In this document: positions 1 through 9,834 of the stretch, piece by piece
Layout of the letters: each line of letters begins with the position of its first letter
How positions within the stretch are numbered: the first letter of the stretch is position 1
Origin: Hybos culiciformis
Lineage: Eukaryota > Arthropoda > Insecta > Diptera > Hybotidae
Assembly (NCBI GenBank): GCA_964007475.1
Contig: OZ023275.1
Span: forward strand, 35,893,381-35,957,380
DNA length: 64,000 bases
Direction: 5' to 3'
The notes under the pieces: generated by a model
Told to the model about the DNA's origin: nothing
The model's database searches: none
Seen by the model: only the letters and a program-made list of their open reading frames with translations
Program-made: the position numbers and the translations under genes

Positions 1-683
1 AAATGAAATTAGCGGGGGATGGAAATAAGGCCGCAGGAAATAAGGCCGCGACGTTTTTTTGTTGCGGTCTTATTTCATTTTGAAAAATGAAATAAGGCCG
101 CGAAGATTTTTTCGCGGCCTTATTTCGTTTTTCAAAATGAAATAAGGCCGCGAAAAAATCCTCGCGGTCTTATTTCATTTTGAAAAATGAAATAAGACCG
201 CAAAAAATTCCTCGCGGCCTTATTTCGTTTTGAAAAATGAAATAAGACCGCGACAAAAAAAAAAATTAATCGGAGGGCTAATTTCATTTTGAAAAACGAA
301 ATAAGGCCGCGAGGAATTTTATGCGGTCTTATTTCATTTTTCAAAATGAAATAAGACCGCGAGGATTTTTTCGCGGCCTTATTTCATTTTTCAAAATGAA
401 ATAAGACCGCAACAAAAAACCTATCGCGGCCTTATTTCCCGCGGCCTTATTTCACTGCGCCGAAATTAGCCCTCCGATTAATTTTTTTTTTGTCGCGGTC
501 TTATTTCATTTTTCAAAACGAAATAAGGCCGCGAGGAATTTTATGCGGTCTTATTTCATTTTTCAAAATGAAATAAGACCGCGAGGATTTTTTCGCGGCC
601 TTATTTCATTTTTCAAAATGAAATAAGACCGCAACAAAAAACCTATCGCGGCCTTATTTCCCGCGGCCTTATTTCACTGCGCC
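1..683. repeat. Array of serial palindromes (foldback or satellite-like), cut by left edge
   Basis: The block is built from the 13-base word GAAATAAGRCCGC and its reverse complement, about 12 copies one way and 13 the other. Most are paired head to head through a TTTCATTTT/AAAATGAAA centre, so near-perfect hairpins recur about every 50 bases. Positions 296-461 and 518-683 are direct copies at a spacing of 222 bases. The short stretch around 250-285 is repeated inverted at 461-495. The array is far richer in G+C and CpG than the surrounding DNA. The right boundary is sharp at 683; the left end is outside the window. Open frames inside it are repeat artefacts. It could be a foldback-type transposon terminus or a complex satellite; the sequence alone does not decide. 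Confidence 0.9.
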
Positions 684-733
684 CATTGGAATAATGTTTT
701 TTTTGTTGTTTTTTTTTGGTTTGAAAGTATACT

Positions 734-1215
734 TTAACTTTGTAATAATATCCCTTTTAAAAATTTTGAGCCTTTTATTATTAAAAGTGTTAATAACAAC
801 TCCAAAAATTTAAATCTATGTTCATAACATTCGTCTGTTTCGGTAAACCAGAAATCATACTTTTTTGATAATTTTATTGCGTCCAAACAGCATTGCATAC
901 AGTTTGTTAAAATTCTTTTTTTTTTATGTTGAGCAAAATAGTTATCAAACATTTTTATATGAAATCTGGTAATTTCAAACAGATCAAATAAAATATTTCC
1001 AAATCATTGTCATAATTTTTGTGATATAAAAATTGTTCTGATTTCAATTCAAGGACATCATTAGTTTTTTTTAAAGTTTTTTTTATGGTTGGGGGCGATA
1101 GAAGATAACTTGTTTAACCGACTACTTTTTATGAAGCTCTAACTTCATGAATTAGTAAAATATTTAAGTGAAGGTCGCGTATTCAAAAAAGTGCGTTTAC
1201 CTACTTATTAATAAA
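734..1215 (-). pseudogene. Possible decayed coding remnant, unrecognised
   Basis: On the minus strand three adjoining stretches read as protein-like in different frames. The first, near 1215-1150, includes KRTFLNTRPSLKYFT. The second, about 1105-970, includes KTNDVLELKSEQFLYHKNYD. The third, 952-734, includes CMQCCLDAIKLSKKYDFWF and ends in TAA. The frame changes fall at a run of C and a run of A, and two stops interrupt the upstream part. The amino-acid mix (Cys, Trp, Glu, Asp, His) is unlike that expected from random A/T-rich DNA. I do not recognise a family. It may be a degraded gene or transposon ORF beside the palindrome array, or a chance patch of lower A+T content. Confidence 0.25.
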
Positions 1216-4200
1216 TAAAATAAATGAATAAATATTTACTTTATTTTATTCAAATTATTTATACTTATTCTAATTTCGTATCCAAATTGATAAATTTCCA
1301 ATAATAATAAAATATTCCGATATAATTTTCTTAATGTCCTTATATTTCAAAATTTAAATAGTTAAAACAAAGTTCATGCAAAATATTTTAATATATACAT
1401 GTGAGTACCATTAAATGCAAAACACATTTATTTTAAAGAATGAACTAATTAAACGTAAATTCACGATAAAAATAAAACAATGTCTCCCACTATCGTTTAA
1501 GAATATTTTATCCAAAGGATATAAGTAAAATATTATGACATATTATCTCTTTATTAATGTAAAAATTAAATTGCAATATATATATTTATTGATTTGAAAT
1601 AACTTATGATAAGGATTTTATAAATTTCAATAAAGACGAAGATGCTAGTTTTAAAAAAAAATAGATGTTATAAATTGATATTAGCACATCATAACAATAC
1701 ATAATTTAAACACATATTTTTTTATTCATTCATTAGTTATGATTTTTCGCACAACTACATTCGAATTTTTAGAACTTTGTTGTAATAAAACTAAACATCC
1801 TCAAAATAGAAAAAAAATTAATGAGTATTAGAGAAAATAGAAAAGCTTTTTTGCATATACATATGTTTTGGGGGTCTGAAAAAATAATAAAAACGTTATT
1901 TTAAAAAGTTGTTTGACATAGTTACTCTATATTATACTTCCTTTATGGTCATAGATACTTAAATTGTGATTTTTTTGCATAACTTTTTGCTATTTATTAT
2001 TAAGAATCAATTTTTGTATTTAATGTAATTTTTGTGTTATTTTACATATTTTATTTATTTTGTTAAGATTTTATTGAATTGACTAAAGAGACAGAATTAT
2101 GTAGATAAAAATTAACATTTTATGTAATTTTCTTTTTGTACGGTACACCTTCTTCCCTTTTTTTATGTAAAACTTTATAATTCAGAAAATTTATTCAACA
2201 AAATTTTAGTTTTGTTTTATAGAATTGAAATTATAATTATTGGAAATGAAATTTTATATTTGACTATTCGTATTTCTATTAGGCATGTTCTGTTCCCATT
2301 ATTCTTCTTACTATGCCTGACTAAAGCAGTTAAACATTTTTTAAAAATCGACCTTTTAGTTCTGTAGGTGTAGAGTACCTATAATTATATTATCATAAAG
2401 TTTGTCTATTACCATAGAGGAAGAATCATGTAAGAGTTATTTTCATATTAAAATTTGTATACTCATTTTGGTTCAAATTGGTAAATTTATTTTTTTTTGC
2501 TTATTTCCGATTAAAAATTCACTAATCCAACCAGTATGTTGGATCGAGTTAAACAAAAATGTGTAACAAACTTTATATATGAAAGTAACTCACCAAATAT
2601 ATAAGTATTTCTCTATGATATTAGTAATGTTTATTTATACATTATATTATGAATTATAGATGAAATCTTTGTCAACAAAATTTATTTTTAGTTTGAATCC
2701 AAACAATAATATGGACATTGATCAACGAATGATTAAAGTTTACTATTAAAATATATGTACTTGAGTTTTAGTTGTAATTAGATATTTTTCTTTGAAAGCT
2801 TAAATCAATTCAAATGACTGCACGTACTTAGTACAATATTTTCATATCTCTATAAGTATATAAAAGTACTTAATTCAAATAATTTTAAATAGGAAAGCAT
2901 ATAATGTAATAATTTAACTTGAACTTGAATCTTAGCAACATAACCAATTTCATTTTATATATGAGAATCTGACTTATTTTGAATCAAATAAATTGTAGTT
3001 AAATTGTAGATAATTTTTGAAATCGAAAAGAAATTTAAGGAAATATTCTTAGAGTTGAACCTAATAAAATATTAATTATAATCATTTTGTAGATTACTTT
3101 TAGTTTTTTATTGCATTTGGTATGCAAGCAGTATGCATTATTATAATTATGTTAATTTAATCAAAGTATTATTATAAATTCAATTATAATAAAACTTGTT
3201 TTGTCCCTCAAATGCAGCAAATTCTTAGATATGACCAACAAATTATATATTTTTTAAGACGAATGATTTTTTTAAGATTTTTTCTGGAATTATGTTCATT
3301 CCTCACTTTTTCTAAGTCGCGTTCAAAACTCTTATGCCATTTAATATACTTCAATTTTGACAGATTTAGCCAAATTTTTCTAGGAAAGATATGAAATAAA
3401 ATTCTCGTACATCAAAAGAGAAAAAAAGAGTTTAATGGGAATATCGCAATAATATAATTGATGAAAATTTTGTGATAGTATTTTGAATGTATGGAAGGTG
3501 CTTTCAAAATATGCACTGTTGAAATAAGGGATATTTGGAACTCTGTATTAATAATGAGCACATTATTAAATTGTTATAATTTTTTCTTGATAGTTTAAAT
3601 TTTATAATTAATTCTGTTATTATTCAGGAAGGAATTTATTAATTAAAAATAATATTGTTTTACAATTGATAATGGAAAATGATTTTGATTTTGCGGCGCG
3701 TGTATTTTCATATCTCTGGGTGTAACAAGCTTTAGTAATATAAGTTCTAAACGTTAAGTAAATGTTTTCAATTAGTCCTAATTTAGTTTATTTAGAAATA
3801 CAATATAATTGGATGTTATATCAATACTCACTGGTACGAGCTAATTTAACGATGATACAATGAATACCCTCTTTTTAAAGTTCTAAAAGGAAGCACAACA
3901 TTATTATTGCTTAACGAAACATTATATACCTAAGCTGTAATAAACAAAAACTACTTATTGATGACGATTCTTTAATTTTTAGTGGTAATTTAATCGATTA
4001 AGATTGTGTAACATTTTTTCCGTATATTACTGAGCTATATTCAAAACAAAAAAATAAGTTAAATTCTATATGAGATCTGCTTTAAAACTGTATTCGCAGG
4101 ATTAAAAAAATTACGTACATATTTTACTTTTTAATCGCGATTTTATTTTGTTAATGACGGAACTGATTCATACTATAAAATTTTCTGGTTTGAAATATAA

Positions 4201-5787
4201 TAAATAAAACTGTATCTAAAATAACAAATTTGGCTTAATTTTGCCAAGTTCGTAGAATTAATAATTAGTCGAAATTTTCATATATATGCATTTATATTGT
4301 AATAACTCAAAAAATGTTTTGAGTGCAATAATTTACTATCTACAGATTTTGCAAAGGTACTTGTATAATATTTGAATTATCGGATTTCTTTCATAGTATT
4401 TTATAATATCCTTTACTCAATTCGCTAATAATAATGCAAATATTTTTTACGACAATGAAAAGGATACAGTTGCCAATGTAGGTTTTACTACTGACTACTA
4501 CTACTGACTACTAATAAATAATTCTATTAGTCAAATTTTCGAAGAAAAAAAAAAGTATATATGTATTTTCAAAAGACAGTGCCTAATAAAAATAATGTAA
4601 ATATGGTTTTTTTTTAGGCACAATGTGGCGTCTTCTTATCATTATATTGCATTCATTAGGTCTTAGTAATCAATAATAATAATAATAATAATAATAATTT
4701 CTTTTGTACACAAAATAATCTTTTTTTTTTATACCCATGTATGTACAAATACCAATATTTTGGGTTTAATTAAAATTGTTATTAAAAACATTTTCAGAAA
4801 TATATAAATTATTTGTAATAGAAACTTGGTGTCATTAATTTATATTAATCGGACAAATAAAATTGAAAAATTATTCAACTATATTTTTGATTCCATTAAA
4901 TAAACTTTCATTTTAAATTGAACTTTAATTAAGAGTGTAATAGGAAGAAATCGTGATTTCAGACTTAATTAGGTAAGAAAAAAAATATTTTTTATTTAGT
5001 TGTAGATAGTTTTTAATATTAATACAATAACTAAATAGAATAATAAATTTTTTTGCATAAATTCTGAAAGACTGAGTTATCAAAAAGAAGACATAATTTT
5101 TTGATTCAAATATACTTCTTATAGCCTTCAGGTTTTCATATAATGATCTTATTGAAAGAGAAATTTTTTGATTTTTTTTTCTTGGTTACAATAAAAACTA
5201 AAGTATTAAATGTTGATATATGTTATGTATATACGTTTTTATCTGTATACTAGTATACATATATATCAAATAGCAAAGACTATTTAAATTTCTTTGAACA
5301 ATTATACCCCTTTTACTGATCGGAGTTACAACAACAACAAGTTTCACAATCACAACCTCATTTCATCAAAAAATTGAATTTCTCTTCAAAATAAAAAAAC
5401 AAAAACCAATTATGTGACCTTTTTGAATATTAGTTATGATTTAAAAATTTTCTTTGTGCATAGAAGAATCTCGCCATTGCATAAAATTGAAAGTAAACCA
5501 AATATGCAAATACTACTGCCTATAATAATATTATATTAACTCCTTCCAAATTTGGCAAATCAAATTATATTTTTTACTCACATTAATAATGATTGATAGT
5601 AATCGTCTGTAATGCGAGATATTATTTTGTTCTTTAACTAAAAAAGGAAAAATGTAATTTTTTTTTCAATTTTTTTCAAAGCTTTAAAGTTTGGTGATAT
5701 ACCAATTGATAGTAATGTTTTAAAAATTTTATCTTATCTATTGTCGACGCTTTTTTATGCCGAATACTTATCAATTTAAAAAATTAT
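1216..5787. other. Gene-poor A/T-rich intergenic DNA
   Basis: No gene can be supported here. Open frames exist on both strands, for example near 3212-3394 and its minus-strand counterpart to about 3410, and a less A/T-rich patch near 2281-2400, but none has a credible start, splice structure and family match together. A (AAT)n microsatellite lies at 4672-4698. Just before it, at 4622-4670, a 17-codon frame starting MWRLLIIILHSLG resembles a signal peptide but leads nowhere. Confidence 0.7.
4672..4698. repeat. (AAT)n microsatellite
   Basis: Nine uninterrupted AAT units are visible. It has no sign of function. Confidence 0.95.
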
Positions 5788-5824
5788 TATAAATTTCTAA
5801 ATTTAATTTAAATATAAATCAGTC
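5788..5824 (+). promoter_or_regulatory. Candidate core promoter of protease gene 1
   Basis: TATAAAT lies at 5788-5794 and an insect initiator-type TCAGTC at 5819-5824. The presumed start (the A at 5821) is 33 bases downstream of the first T of the TATA box, a normal spacing. This would give a 33-base 5' leader before the ATG at 5854. The block from the initiator onward (TCAGTCTACTGTCGAATT) is shared in form with the two paralogs, which supports its use. Confidence 0.55.
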
Positions 5825-5853
5825 TACTGTCGAATTAATAGAAATCTACAACT

Positions 5854-6756
5854 ATGATTTCATTGGATACTTATATAATATTTAAATTTTTTTTATTTTT
5901 AATGCTAGTGATAGCGCTAAATGCAAAAATTCAAATACAAAATTCTGGTAATGATATTATTGAATTGTTAAGTGAAAATGTTTGTATTAGACCAACAAGA
6001 GTGATCGGAGGAAAGGAGGCAAAACCAAACAGCGCCCCATATATGATATCAATTCAAAAACCATCAACCACTACTAACGAGTTTATTCATTACTGCGGCG
6101 GAGTTATATTAAATGAACATTGGATTTTAACAGCAGCTCATTGTATTCCATCGAAATCAATTGCTCAAAAATTAATCTTAGTTGCAGGAGCTCATAATAT
6201 AAAAATTGATGAATCGACGACACAAAAACGTCGTATTGATTATTATAAAATTCATGATTTATATATTGGCAATATTTCACCATATGACATTGCACTCGTT
6301 TATACATCTGAAGCATTTATATGGAACAAGTATGTAAAACCAATTCAATTGCCATTAAGTAACTCAGAGCCATCTGGCAGTGGGAAATTATACGGTTGGG
6401 GAAGTATCAGTATTACTGAAAAACCTCTTTATCCAAGTAAACTGCATACTGTTGAATTGCCAATAATTAATTTAGAGATTTGTAAACAAGCTTTGGGAGC
6501 TATGGGTGATCATTTGCATACAACAAATTTATGTACTGGACCATTGACAGGCGGTAAAAGTATATGTCAGGCTGATAGTGGTGGTCCACTAGTTCAGGGG
6601 AAAAAATTAATTGGTATTGTATCATGGGGCAGAACACCGTGCGGACAGAAGAACTCTCCGTCAGTGTATGTTAAAGTTTCATCATTTATAGAATGGATAA
6701 ATAAAATAATAAAGGAAGGACCAAAATTTAAAGCTAATTTAAAAAGAAGAAGATGA
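5854..6756 (+). CDS. Secreted S1 serine protease, paralog 1 (Ser at S1 pocket base)
   Basis: A 300-residue secreted trypsin/chymotrypsin-fold endopeptidase encoded in one exon. Residues 1-24 or so form a signal peptide, followed by a short propeptide and the activation site R49|VIGG. The triad is complete: H96 in TAAHC, D145 in YDIAL and S242 in ADSGGP. Disulfide pairs by family position are C81-C97, C210-C227 and C238-C263; C44 in the propeptide is extra. The residue equivalent to 189 is Ser236, not the Asp of true trypsins, and 226 is also Ser, so tryptic specificity is unlikely. Position 193, normally Gly, is Ala240. The protein ends in a basic tail (KFKANLKRRR) absent from paralog 3. An AATAAA overlaps the stop codon. 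It is the first of three tandem paralogs. Extracellular digestion is a plausible role, but substrate and tissue cannot be read from the sequence. Confidence 0.93.
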   Translation: MISLDTYIIFKFFLFLMLVIALNAKIQIQNSGNDIIELLSENVCIRPTRVIGGKEAKPNSAPYMISIQKPSTTTNEFIHYCGGVILNEHWILTAAHCIPSKSIAQKLILVAGAHNIKIDESTTQKRRIDYYKIHDLYIGNISPYDIALVYTSEAFIWNKYVKPIQLPLSNSEPSGSGKLYGWGSISITEKPLYPSKLHTVELPIINLEICKQALGAMGDHLHTTNLCTGPLTGGKSICQADSGGPLVQGKKLIGIVSWGRTPCGQKNSPSVYVKVSSFIEWINKIIKEGPKFKANLKRRR

Positions 6757-6761
6757 ATAAA
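6756..6761 (+). other. Polyadenylation signal overlapping the stop of protease 1
   Basis: AATAAA begins on the last base of the TGA stop. This implies a very short 3' untranslated region, as seen also for paralog 3. Confidence 0.5.
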
Positions 6762-6822
6762 ATAAGAAGTGGAAACCAAGATAATTTACCATTCAATATA
6801 TTTTATTGAAAGGGAACATCTC

Positions 6823-6953
6823 TAGAGCTCAATTTTGTTAAGCAACAGGGTTCGGAGATACAGAAAGATGTTGCTAAGATTCGAATAAATTACATTAAAT
6901 ATAATTTATTAAAAAGTGAACAGCTAGAGTTCAATTTTGTTAAGTAACAAGGG
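6823..6953. repeat. Short direct repeat downstream of protease 1
   Basis: A 29-base segment (TAGAGCTCAATTTTGTTAAG onward) at 6823-6851 recurs with a few changes at 6925-6953. No further copies or function are apparent. Confidence 0.7.
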
Positions 6954-8073
6954 TATATACGAATAATAAGAGAATGAAAAGAATAAAAACAAAAATATGT
7001 ATACTTTGTAATGAAAGTATAATTCTTATTTAATTTTTATTCTATTAAAATTAAAATAAAAAATAACCAATAATATTAAAAGCCAAAATATATTTAAAAC
7101 ATAATATTGGACATTATATTTAGTTCAGTATTGGAAAAATTAGAATAAAGCGTATTTTTTAAGATTATTTCCTCTTTTATATAATTGTCGTCTAATATCT
7201 AATATCTAATAATGAAGGGGTTGAAATTTTAATACTCTCAACAAAATTTATTAATTAGTGAATAAAAAGTTGAAATTTAAAAATTAAAAATACCTTTAAA
7301 AATATTTATAAATACTCGTATATTTATAAAAAAAAAAATAGGTATAGTAATAGTAACAAAGAATTTGTATATATTTTATAAATATTATAAATATAGATTT
7401 TACATAAATATTATGATATTTTGTTCAAAATTAATAAATAGATACATACCATCAATTTAATTTTGATTTTTATTTATAAAGAAGTTTCTCTACAACATGT
7501 TCTACATGGTTCGAGTGTTCGATTTCTGGATTTGATGACAGAATGTTCAAAAGATTGAACTGAAAGAAGTGCACTCTTTGGATCAGTAACAAAAATAAAT
7601 TAATATGCCATACTGAATTTCATTGTAATGGAAATAAAATTACTTTTCGAGAATTTAATATAATGTATGTATGTAGTTAAAATTATTCCTAAAGTTTTCT
7701 GTTGTGAAATTATCCTCATTGTCTTCTTATTAATTAAGTACATATTATATTTGTCAGTTGTTTCAATTATTTATAAGCCAAATCTTTTATTATATTTCAA
7801 TATTTTGATGTGGAGAGAACCGAAGCTTCAAATTACTTTAAAGAGATGTACTGGATACATTTGCAAGCAACAAACGAGTTATTTCACACTAAAACCATAC
7901 TTGTACTTTTACTAGTTATGCACTTATAATTAGCTTAATTTTAATCGTAAAGCTATTTTGGTCAAATTCGCAGAATTTATATCTTATCTGTTTCTTTGTC
8001 ACTGACATTTTTAAGAGCTTTTGATTATGAGTTGAAAAACTGTTTGTTAAATTATTTTTATTAAAAAAAGAAA
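6954..8073. other. Intergenic DNA between proteases 1 and 2
   Basis: There is no supportable gene. From about 7655 onward the sequence aligns by eye with the region upstream of protease 3 (about 18235-18590), including TAGTTAAAATTATT, AGAACCGAAG and TTTGCAAGCAA blocks in the same order. The right part is therefore duplicated promoter-proximal DNA. An open frame at 7667-7915 lies in this duplicated region and is not conserved as coding. Confidence 0.65.
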
Positions 8074-8079
8074 TCAGTT
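8074..8079 (+). promoter_or_regulatory. Initiator-like element of protease gene 2
   Basis: TCAGTT is followed by TTCTATTGAATC, matching the initiator block of paralogs 1 and 3. Start at 8076 would give a 35-base leader. No TATA box stands at the expected distance, only an A/T tract. Confidence 0.45.
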
Positions 8080-8110
8080 TTCTATTGAATCAACTACTGA
8101 AAAGACGATT

Positions 8111-9061
8111 ATGATTTTAATGGATAAAAATATAATTTATAAATTTTTCTCAGTACTATTGCTTGTTATTGCATTAAATATATCATTTGGGTTAGCGAAC
8201 AATGGTAATGAGGCTTTTCTAAAAGATACCGCAAGGGTAATCGGAGGAAAGGAGGCAAGTAAAAATAGCGCCCCATTTATGATATCAATTCAAAAACCCT
8301 CAAGTACAACAAAAAATTTTTTACATTATTGCGGTGGAGTTTTACTAAACAAACATTGGGTTTTGACTGCAGCTCATTGTATTTCATCCAAATCAGCGGC
8401 TCAAAAATCTATATTAGTTGCCGGGGCGCACAATATTGAGTTAGATGAATCAACTACGCAAAAACGTTCAATTGATGATTATAAAATACATAAATTATAT
8501 GTCGGAAATATTTCACCATATGACATTGCACTCGTTTTTACGTCTGAAGCATTTAAATTGAACAATTACGTTAAAACGATCCAATTGCCGTCTCCAGGTT
8601 CAGAGCCTACTGGTAATGCGATTTTATATGGTTGGGGAAGTATAAGTACCGATGATAAACCTATGTATCCAAGTAAATTGAACAAAGTTGAATTGCCAAT
8701 AGTTAATTTAGAGAAATGCAGAAATGCTTTAGGATCTATGGGTAATCATGTGCACAAAACAAATTTATGTACTGGATTATTGACTAGTGGTAAAGGTATT
8801 TGTCAAGCTGATAGCGGAGGACCATTAGTTCAAGGAAAAAAGTTAGTTGGTATTGTGTCGTGGGGCAGAACGCCGTGTGGACAAAAAAATTCTCCATCAG
8901 TTTATGTTAAAGTTTCATCATTTATTGATTGGATAGAACCTGTCATCAAATTTTCTCCTACTGGAGGAGCAGCTCAAAATTTTTCCAGAAATAACTTTTT
9001 TATTCTATTCTTTTTATTTTTAACACAATATTTCGGTTATAAAATTTTAATATGTAGTTAA
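8111..9061 (+). CDS. S1 serine protease, paralog 2, with hydrophobic C-terminal tail
   Basis: A 316-residue single-exon S1 protease. The signal peptide covers about residues 1-29 and activation is at R42|VIGG. The triad is H89 (TAAHC), D138 (YDIAL) and S235 (ADSGGP). The 189-equivalent is Gly229, 193 is Ala233 and 226 is Ser, so a trypsin-like S1 pocket is not expected. The three standard disulfides are present (C74-C90, C203-C220, C231-C256). Up to the WI motif that ends the protease domain it is nearly the same as paralog 3. It then continues about 40 residues: a small, flexible SPTGGAAQNFSRNN segment and a strongly hydrophobic stretch (residues 296-315) at the extreme C-terminus. That layout fits a GPI-anchor signal or a membrane anchor, known in some S1 proteases, whereas the siblings look soluble. 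ATG at 8111 is preferred over the Met at residue 4 because its context (CGATTATGATTTT) is shared with paralog 3. AATAAA is at 9082-9087. Confidence 0.93.
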   Translation: MILMDKNIIYKFFSVLLLVIALNISFGLANNGNEAFLKDTARVIGGKEASKNSAPFMISIQKPSSTTKNFLHYCGGVLLNKHWVLTAAHCISSKSAAQKSILVAGAHNIELDESTTQKRSIDDYKIHKLYVGNISPYDIALVFTSEAFKLNNYVKTIQLPSPGSEPTGNAILYGWGSISTDDKPMYPSKLNKVELPIVNLEKCRNALGSMGNHVHKTNLCTGLLTSGKGICQADSGGPLVQGKKLVGIVSWGRTPCGQKNSPSVYVKVSSFIDWIEPVIKFSPTGGAAQNFSRNNFFILFFLFLTQYFGYKILICS

Positions 9062-9338
9062 TGTAATTTTTGTAATTATTAAATAAATTTAACATTTAAA
9101 ATGATATTAAATCCAACAGCCTAACTTGTCTATAGTTTTTTTTAAACTTTTATTATTTATTATTATTTAATTTTTATATTTTTAATTAAGTTATTTTTTT
9201 ATTACTTAAATTAGTAGTGTTTCTATCAGGGAAAATATATATTTAATTGTATGAATGATATTTATGGTATTATTGAATTATTTGTACAATATGAGATTCA
9301 ATTATATACTGTAAGTAATTTCTAATTTCTATCCCAGT
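9062..9338. other. 3' flank of protease 2
   Basis: The AATAAA at 9082-9087 is the likely polyadenylation signal. The rest is A/T-rich DNA with no match in the protease 3 flank. Confidence 0.5.
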
Positions 9339-9826
9339 TAGGCTTGCCAGGTGTACGTTATTTAAACGTACCGTACGTTATTTTGGCTTACAAAATTAGA
9401 ATGTACGTTAAACCCGAAATTTGTGAAAACGTACCCAAAGGTACGTTTTTTACTGATTATTTTTAAAGTTGAAACAAATTTTTAAAAATTGTTGTAATTT
9501 AAACCGAATGAGATAATAAATACCCCAAAAAGGAAAACATAAATTTACCATTTTCGTATTACGAACACAGTTTCGTTTATATTATACTGCTGGCTCGTTT
9601 ATATTATGCAGCGTTTTTGTTTAAAGGCCAAATTACCCATTTGTTTATTTAAAGGGTTCTGTCATATATTAAATAAAAATTTTGCAATGGTGCTATATTT
9701 AATTCAATTTTTTTTTTTTTTAAATGCAATTCAATTATATAACATTTACTTATATTTTGTTTTCTTTTTTATGCACTTAAATTTTTGTGGGTACGTTTTT
9801 TTAGAAATTTTTATCTGGCAAGCCTA
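9339..9826. mobile_element. hAT-type non-autonomous element (MITE), 488 bp
   Basis: The ends are TAGGCTTGCCAG and CTGGCAAGCCTA, a perfect 12-base terminal inverted repeat. They are flanked by a perfect 8-base target duplication ATCCCAGT (9331-9338 and 9827-9834), the hallmark of hAT transposition. Subterminal GTACGTT/AACGTAC words are repeated at the left side and once at the right, as expected of transposase-binding motifs. There is no transposase frame; a 73-codon frame inside it is a shadow. It sits in duplication copy A only, so it probably inserted after the duplication. Confidence 0.88.
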
Positions 9827-9834
9827 ATCCCAGT

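Noticed and set aside
132..344. 70-codon minus-strand open frame
   Set aside because: It is entirely within the palindrome array and its peptide repeats follow the DNA repeats.
1..683. CRISPR-like regular palindromic repeats
   Set aside because: Units alternate in orientation, there are no unique spacers of constant size, and the genome context is eukaryotic.
3212..3410. Open frames on both strands (60 codons plus, about 66 codons minus)
   Set aside because: There is no start context, no splice signals and no recognised family. Frames of this length are frequent by chance in 64 kb read six ways.
4622..4675. Signal-peptide-like frame MWRLLIIILHSLG after a T-rich AG
   Set aside because: Seventeen codons then a stop in the AAT microsatellite, with no good donor to extend it.
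6104..6316. Minus-strand frame inside protease 1
   Set aside because: Shadow of the real gene on the opposite strand. The same applies to 6594-6779.
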